Of a stretch of DNA of 17,620 nt, positions 13,992-17,620 are shown one piece after another. The stretch is from Oscillospiraceae bacterium (GTDB lineage: Bacteria; Bacillota; Clostridia; Oscillospirales; Acutalibacteraceae). A program made the translations under genes and the position numbers. Location: assembly GCA_902774165.1 (NCBI GenBank), contig CACYHJ010000109.1:1-17620 (forward strand), given 5' to 3'. Numbering within the stretch: position 1 is the stretch's first letter; each line of letters starts with the position of its first letter. The notes beneath the pieces were generated by a model. That model searched no databases, was not told the origin of the DNA, and was given only the letters and a program-made list of their open reading frames with translations.

Positions 13992-14552
13992 ATGAGCAGA
14001 AAAGATTTCGGGGCAAAGCCTCTGAGTCTGCCGCAGCCGGTATGGATCATCGCCACCTACGACGAGAACGGCGTTCCCGACGCGATGAACGCGGCGTGGG
14101 GCGGCATCAGCGAAGAAAAAGAGGTTTCGGTCTGTCTGTCCCCCGGGCACAAGACCTGCAAAAACTTTGCCGTCACCGGCGCGTTTACCGTCAGCATGGC
14201 GGACGCGGCGCACGCGGCGGGCTGCGACTATGTGGGCATGGCGTCCGGCAACAAAACGGCGGATAAATTTGCCCGCGCCGGCTTCACCGCGACAAAAAGC
14301 GAACGGGTCAACGCGCCGATCATCAACGAGCTGCCCGTCTGCATGGAATGCAGGGTGATCGGTTACGACACGGAAACCTGCATCCTGAAGGGCGAGATCG
14401 TGAACGTCAGCGTGGACGAGCGCGCCCTGACCGACGGCAGGCTCGACATGGCGAAGGCCGCGCCCATCAGCTTCGATCCCTTCAACAACGCCTATCACGT
14501 TTTGGGAGAGAAGGTCGGCGACGCCTGGGGCGTCGGCAGAGCGCTGCTGTAA
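13992..14552 (+). CDS. flavin reductase-like, FMN-binding split-barrel protein
   Basis: This 186-residue cytoplasmic protein is of the flavin reductase-like/DIM6 type. The N-terminal strand LSLPQPVWIIATYDENGVPD (11-30) followed by AMNAAWGGIS is the usual family opening. LSPGHKTCKNFAVTGAFTVS (49-68) matches the 'T-x-N-f-x-x-t-g-x-F-x-v' FMN-phosphate segment. The C-terminal half (IINELPVCMECRV, CILKGEIVNVSVDE) forms the second half of the barrel. The family uses FMN to shuttle electrons, and the specific partner is unknown. GGAGGT lies 7 bases before the ATG. No promoter is visible between the hairpin at 13943-13973 and the start, so expression probably comes from 13770 by read-through. A strong terminator follows. 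Confidence 0.85.
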   Translation: MSRKDFGAKPLSLPQPVWIIATYDENGVPDAMNAAWGGISEEKEVSVCLSPGHKTCKNFAVTGAFTVSMADAAHAAGCDYVGMASGNKTADKFARAGFTATKSERVNAPIINELPVCMECRVIGYDTETCILKGEIVNVSVDERALTDGRLDMAKAAPISFDPFNNAYHVLGEKVGDAWGVGRALL

Positions 14553-14563
14553 CGCAGACATAC

Positions 14564-14601
14564 AAAAAAACCGGCATCCCGATCGGACGCCGGTTTTTTT
14601 G
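14564..14601. terminator. bidirectional intrinsic terminator
   Basis: A run of seven A (14564-14570) precedes the stem CCGGC (14571-14575) / GCCGG (14589-14593), and seven T follow (14594-14600). The A and T tracts extend the stem and give a T-run on both strands. It lies between the convergent flavin reductase (+) and metY (-) genes. Confidence 0.85.
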
Positions 14602-14610
14602 TTGGATTCT

Positions 14611-14655
14611 GATTGATTGGTTGCCGGTGATCGGCAACCGGTGATCGGGAATCGG
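14611..14655. repeat. second tract of 7-bp tandem repeats (CGGTGAT type)
   Basis: The consecutive units are GATTGAT, TGGTTGC, CGGTGAT, CGGCAAC, CGGTGAT, CGGGAAT and CGG. The period and sequence match the tract at 7-41, 14.6 kb away. It fills the space between the terminator and the metY stop codon, in the 3' region of the metY transcript. Confidence 0.6.
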
Positions 14656-14657
14656 TT

Positions 14658-15944
14658 TTATGAGCCCCGTACCGCCGCGAAGCCCTTTTCCAGATCGGCA
14701 ATGATATCGTCGATATGCTCGGTGCCGATGGAGAGACGAATCGTGTTCTGATGGATATTCTGGTCGTTCAGCTCCTCTTCCGAAAGCTGGGAGTGGGTCG
14801 TGGTGGCGGGATGGATCACAAGGGATTTCACGTCGGCGACGTTGGCAAGCAGGGAGAAGATCTCCAGCGCGTCGATGAAGGCGTGGGCCTCGGCCTGACC
14901 GCCCTTGATATCAAAGGTGAAGATCGAGCCGCCGCCGTTGGGGAAATACTTCTGATACAGCGCGTGCTGCGGATGGTCCGGCAGAGAGGGATGGTTCACC
15001 TTTTCCACCTGCGGGTGGTTCGCCAGATATTCGACGACCTTTTTCGTGTTCTCCGCGTGGCGGTCAAGGCGCAGGGACAGCGTCTCGACGCCCTGCAGCA
15101 GCAGGAAGGCGTTGAAGGGCGAGATGGCGGCGCCGGTGTCGCGCAGCAGGATCGCGCGGATGTAGGTGACGAACGCGGCGGGACCGGCCGCGGCGGTGAA
15201 GGAAACGCCGTGATAGCTTGGGTTCGGCGCGGCGATGCCCGGGTATTTTTCCGGCGACCAGTCGAACTTGCCGCCGTCCACGATGACGCCGCCCAGGGTC
15301 GTGCCGTGGCCGCCCAGGAACTTGGTGGCGGAATGGACGACGATATCCGCGCCGTGCTCCAGCGGACGGATCAGATAGGGGGTGCCGAAGGTGTTGTCGA
15401 TCACGACGGGGATGCCGTTCTTATGGGCGATCTCCGCCACCGCTTCAATGTCCGGGATATCGCTGTTGGGATTGCCGAGGGTCTCGATGAAGATCGCCTT
15501 CGTATTGGGCTGCACCGCCGCGGCGACCTCCTCAAGATTGTGGATATCCACAAAGGTGGTGTCGATACCGTAGTTCGGCAGGGTGTGGGCCAGCAGGTTG
15601 AAGCTGCCGCCGTAGATGGTCTTCTGGGCGACGATGTGCTCCCCCTTGCCCGCCAGCGCCTCGATGGCGTAGGTGATGGCCGCCGCGCCGGAGGCGGTCG
15701 CCAGCGCGGCAACGCCGCCCTCCAGCGCCGCGACGCGTTTTTCCAGCACGTCCTGGGTGGAGTTGGTCAGCCGGCCGTAGATGTTGCCGGGATCCGCAAG
15801 GCCGAACCGCGCCGCCGCGTGGGCGCTGTTACGGAAGACGTAGGAGGTCGTCTGATAGATCGGTACGGCTCTGGAATCGGTGGCGGGATCGGCCTGCTCC
15901 TGGCCGACGTGCAGCTGAAGGGTTTCAAACTTATAGTTGCTCAT
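14658..15944 (-). CDS. metY: O-acetylhomoserine aminocarboxypropyltransferase (sulfhydrylase)
   Basis: This 428-residue PLP enzyme of the Cys/Met metabolism family makes homocysteine from O-acetylhomoserine and sulfide. The PLP lysine is Lys208 in VVHSATKFLGGHGT. YGRLTNST (56-63), SGAAAI (85-90), IYGGSFNL (110-117), ETLGNPN (154-160) and VIDNTFGTPY (181-190) match cofactor and substrate segments. A length near 430 and 'FETLQLHVGQ' at the start are typical of O-acetylhomoserine sulfhydrylases rather than cystathionine synthases or lyases (about 380-400). AAGAGG precedes the ATG. The promoter and a LysR-type dyad lie directly upstream, and the LysR gene itself is upstream on the same strand. 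A bidirectional terminator follows the repeat tract. It appears intact. Confidence 0.92.
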   Translation of the reverse strand: MSNYKFETLQLHVGQEQADPATDSRAVPIYQTTSYVFRNSAHAAARFGLADPGNIYGRLTNSTQDVLEKRVAALEGGVAALATASGAAAITYAIEALAGKGEHIVAQKTIYGGSFNLLAHTLPNYGIDTTFVDIHNLEEVAAAVQPNTKAIFIETLGNPNSDIPDIEAVAEIAHKNGIPVVIDNTFGTPYLIRPLEHGADIVVHSATKFLGGHGTTLGGVIVDGGKFDWSPEKYPGIAAPNPSYHGVSFTAAAGPAAFVTYIRAILLRDTGAAISPFNAFLLLQGVETLSLRLDRHAENTKKVVEYLANHPQVEKVNHPSLPDHPQHALYQKYFPNGGGSIFTFDIKGGQAEAHAFIDALEIFSLLANVADVKSLVIHPATTTHSQLSEEELNDQNIHQNTIRLSIGTEHIDDIIADLEKGFAAVRGS

Positions 15945-15995
15945 GATGATTACCTCTTTCTGAATATTTTACGGAGTTCTCCGTTCGATGGGTTT

Positions 15996-16062
15996 ATTAT
16001 ACGCCGGAAGTTCCGATTTGTCCAATATCCTATCTGAATACTCAGTAATAGGCTCATCCTAT
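15996..16062 (-). promoter_or_regulatory. metY promoter with LysR-type binding sites
   Basis: On the minus strand, TTGGAC (16025-16020) and TATAAT (16001-15996) are 18 bases apart, putting the start near 15989. Upstream is ATAGG-N5-CCTAT (16048-16062), which contains a T-N11-A LysR core and is centred at about -66. The half-site ATCCTAT recurs at 16027-16033, at about -41. This is the classical recognition-site plus activation-site layout of LysR activators. Confidence 0.7.
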
Positions 16063-16065
16063 AAC

Positions 16066-17004
16066 TCAATCGTTTTGTTTTTCCCCGTTGATTCCCAGGT
16101 ACGCGCGCAGCTCCCTGAGATACAGCTCCGCCATTCTGCTGCGGATGGTGTTCTGCTTGACGATATAGCCGATCTCCATCCGGCTGCCCACCGCGTCCTC
16201 CGGCGCATCAAAGGGGACGGCGACATAATCCGACCCGTTCAGCTCCTCGCAGATGATGCCGGAGCACAGGGTATAGCCGTTCAGCCCGATCATCAGGTTC
16301 AGCATCGTCGCCCGGTCGTTGGCCTTGATGGTGCGGGGGTACTCCGCGGTGCTCAGGATCTCCTCCGCAAAATAGAAGGAACCCGCCGTGCCCTGCTCGA
16401 AGGAAAGACAGGGGTAATCCGCCAGCTCCTCAAAACGGATCGAGCGGTTCCCGGCAAGCGGATGCCCCCGCCAGAGATAGACGAAGGCGCGGCACTCGAT
16501 CAGCCGGTGAAATTCCAGACTGTTGGAGCGCAGGAATTTTTCGATCGCCTTGCGGTTGAAATCGCTGAGATACAGAATGCCGATCTCGCTTTTTCCCGCC
16601 GCCACGTCGTCGATCACCTCGCGGGTCTTCGTCTCCCGGATGGCGAACTCATACTCCCCGGTATCGAACTGCTTGACCATCTCCACAAAGCTCTTCACCG
16701 CGAAGGAATAATGCTGGCAGGAAATGCCGAACTTCTTTTTCCGCGTTCCGCCGTTCCCGTACTTCTCCAGAAGCCGGTCATACTGCTGCACCACCTGACG
16801 CGCGTACTGCACGAACTCAACGCCGTCGGCGGTCAGCGTCACGCCGCGGCCGCTGCGGTTGAAAACCGTGATGCCGAGCTCCTTCTCCAGCTCCTGCAGC
16901 GCGCCGGAAAGCGACGGCTGGGCGACGTACAGCACCTCGGAGGCCTTGTTCATCGACCCGGCCTCGGAGATCGCGATTACATATTTCAGCTGCTGGATTG
17001 TCAT
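16066..17004 (-). CDS. LysR family transcriptional regulator
   Basis: The 312-residue protein starts with a LysR winged helix-turn-helix. IQQLKYVIAISEAGSMNKAS (3-22) and VAQPSLSGALQELEKELGI (27-45) hold the recognition helix, followed by FNRSGRGVTLT. A linker helix leads to an effector-binding domain (about 90-300) of the periplasmic-binding-protein fold. I chose the ATG at 17004 because AAAGGAG lies 8 bases before it; a TTG at 17022 would place that site inside the gene. The gene lies directly upstream of metY in the same direction, with its stop only about 4 bases from a LysR-type dyad in the metY promoter. It probably controls metY, with a sulfur metabolite such as O-acetylserine or O-acetylhomoserine as ligand. 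The ligand is a guess from CysB/CysL relatives. Confidence 0.88.
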   Translation of the reverse strand: MTIQQLKYVIAISEAGSMNKASEVLYVAQPSLSGALQELEKELGITVFNRSGRGVTLTADGVEFVQYARQVVQQYDRLLEKYGNGGTRKKKFGISCQHYSFAVKSFVEMVKQFDTGEYEFAIRETKTREVIDDVAAGKSEIGILYLSDFNRKAIEKFLRSNSLEFHRLIECRAFVYLWRGHPLAGNRSIRFEELADYPCLSFEQGTAGSFYFAEEILSTAEYPRTIKANDRATMLNLMIGLNGYTLCSGIICEELNGSDYVAVPFDAPEDAVGSRMEIGYIVKQNTIRSRMAELYLRELRAYLGINGEKQND

Positions 17005-17078
17005 CCGGCATTCTCCTTTCAAATCCCGTCGCCGGGAAATGTGCGGCGCGGAATCCGGTTTTTTTCTTTTTTGTCCTC

Positions 17079-17107
17079 TTGAATTCCCATTAAATATATG
17101 GTATTAT
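17079..17107 (+). promoter_or_regulatory. promoter of the Rrf2-type regulator gene
   Basis: TTGAAT (17079-17084) and TATTAT (17102-17107) are separated by 17 bases. The spacer contains the dyad CCAT-N7-ATGG (17087-17101). The AT-rich block between here and the ATG, with TTAAATA and TTATTAA, could hold an Rrf2 operator for autoregulation, which is common in this family. Confidence 0.65.
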
Positions 17108-17138
17108 GGGGTTATTAAAATCAAGAGGGCGAAACGAA

Positions 17139-17576
17139 ATGAAAATATCGACAAAGGGGCGTTACGCCCTGCGTATGCTGATCGACCTTGCGGAGCACAG
17201 GAACAACGGATTTGTTTCATTAAAAGAGATTGCGGAGCGGCAGAATATCTCAAAGAAATATCTGGAGCAGATCATTCCCGTGTTCAACAAAACGGATTTT
17301 CTGCGCACGAACCGCGGCTCTCAGGGCGGTTATATGCTGGCAAGAACGCCGGATAAATATACCGTCGGCGAAATTCTGCGGCTGACCGAGGGCTCCCTGT
17401 CGCCCGTGGACTGCGTCAATCAGGACCCCATCGAGTGCGGACGCAGCGCCGACTGCCCCACGCTGCCCGTCTGGCAGGGGCTGGCAAAGGTCGTCAACGA
17501 ATACCTGGACGGCATCACCCTGCAGGACATTCTGGACCAGCAGCGGGAGCGCTACATGAACGATTATATCATCTGA
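17139..17576 (+). CDS. Rrf2 family regulator, IscR-like with three cysteines
   Basis: This 145-residue regulator opens with MKISTKGRYALRMLIDLAEH, the family signature. The winged helix spans about 1-70 (SLKEIAERQNISKKYLEQI and RGSQGGYML are the recognition helix and wing). Cys92, Cys100 and Cys106 lie where IscR carries its [2Fe-2S] ligands (Cys92, 98 and 104 in E. coli), so Fe-S sensing is likely. The spacing differs slightly: C-x7-C-x5-C. The alternative is a CymR-like cysteine-metabolism repressor, favoured by the metY/LysR neighbours, but CymR lacks this triad. I chose the ATG at 17139, behind GAGGG, over an upstream ATG at 17106 that falls in the -10 region. A terminator follows within 20 bases, so the gene is probably monocistronic. 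Confidence 0.88.
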   Translation: MKISTKGRYALRMLIDLAEHRNNGFVSLKEIAERQNISKKYLEQIIPVFNKTDFLRTNRGSQGGYMLARTPDKYTVGEILRLTEGSLSPVDCVNQDPIECGRSADCPTLPVWQGLAKVVNEYLDGITLQDILDQQRERYMNDYII

Positions 17577-17591
17577 ATTCCCTCTTCTGCG

Positions 17592-17620
17592 AAGCGCTTC
17601 CGATCCGGGGCGCTTTTTTT
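17592..17620 (+). terminator. intrinsic terminator after the Rrf2 gene
   Basis: AAGCGC (17592-17597) pairs with GCGCTT (17610-17615) around a loop that can pair further (CCG/CGG). The T-run reaches the window edge, so its full length is not visible. Confidence 0.75.

Noticed and set aside
14715..16037. Plus-strand open frame of 440 codons opposite metY
   Set aside because: Its composition is of the Gly/Arg/Asp/Val shadow type and it covers the metY promoter and gene. The minus-strand product is a clear PLP enzyme with its lysine motif.

Overview
The window looks like chromosomal DNA from a high-GC member of the Clostridia, most likely an Oscillospirales/Ruminococcaceae-type gut anaerobe. The reasons are the roughly 60% GC composition with strong AGGAGG-type ribosome binding sites, a type I dockerin on a secreted protein, Cys/His 'PATGH' surface repeats, a small cytosolic Ser/Thr kinase beside a zinc-ribbon membrane protein, and a TetM-like GTPase fused to a NYN nuclease domain. 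This taxonomic placement is an inference from gene content, not a database match. No rRNA, tRNA, CRISPR array, transposase or phage gene was seen, and no gap between genes exceeds 300 bases apart from the leader before the first gene (1-259).

Layout. 1-259 is non-coding. It holds degenerate 7-bp tandem repeats in two orientations, a perfect 17-bp-stem hairpin, and a promoter with a small dyad. 260-2203 (+) is a translationally coupled trio: HTH protein, zinc-ribbon single-pass membrane protein, and a degenerate Ser/Thr kinase, closed by a strong hairpin at 2267-2310. 2322-7772 (-) is one five-gene transcript read from right to left: GNAT acetyltransferase, GlcNAc-kinase-like ATPase, GH84 beta-N-acetylglucosaminidase, ABC ATPase, ABC permease. 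Its promoter (7801-7829) has a perfect 14-bp palindrome between -35 and -10. 7863-10287 (-) is an EF-G/TetM-like GTPase fused to a Rae1/YacP-type NYN nuclease, broken into two frames by a deletion that removed the G5 segment.

10468-13741 (+) encodes a secreted 817-residue dockerin protein followed 22 nt later by an SGNH hydrolase. 13770-13973 (+) is a compact unit with its own promoter, a 31-codon ORF and a hairpin terminator, placed directly before a flavin-reductase-like gene (13992-14552). A bidirectional terminator and a second tract of 7-bp repeats lie before the sulfur block. That block holds O-acetylhomoserine sulfhydrylase (14658-15944, -), a LysR regulator just upstream on the same strand (16066-17004, -), and a divergent Rrf2/IscR-like regulator (17139-17576, +) with its own terminator at the window edge.

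How the genes fit together. The minus-strand operon suggests cytoplasmic release of GlcNAc by GH84, its phosphorylation, and a GNAT resembling the acetyltransferase-like domain that animal OGA carries fused to GH84. The sulfur block pairs a cysteine/homocysteine-forming enzyme with a LysR regulator whose likely binding dyad lies at about -66 of the enzyme promoter, next to a possible Fe-S-sensing regulator. The points most worth a second look are the GTPase-nuclease fusion and its lesion, the unfused GH84/GNAT set, the 31-codon unit before the flavin reductase, and the three-gene kinase cassette.
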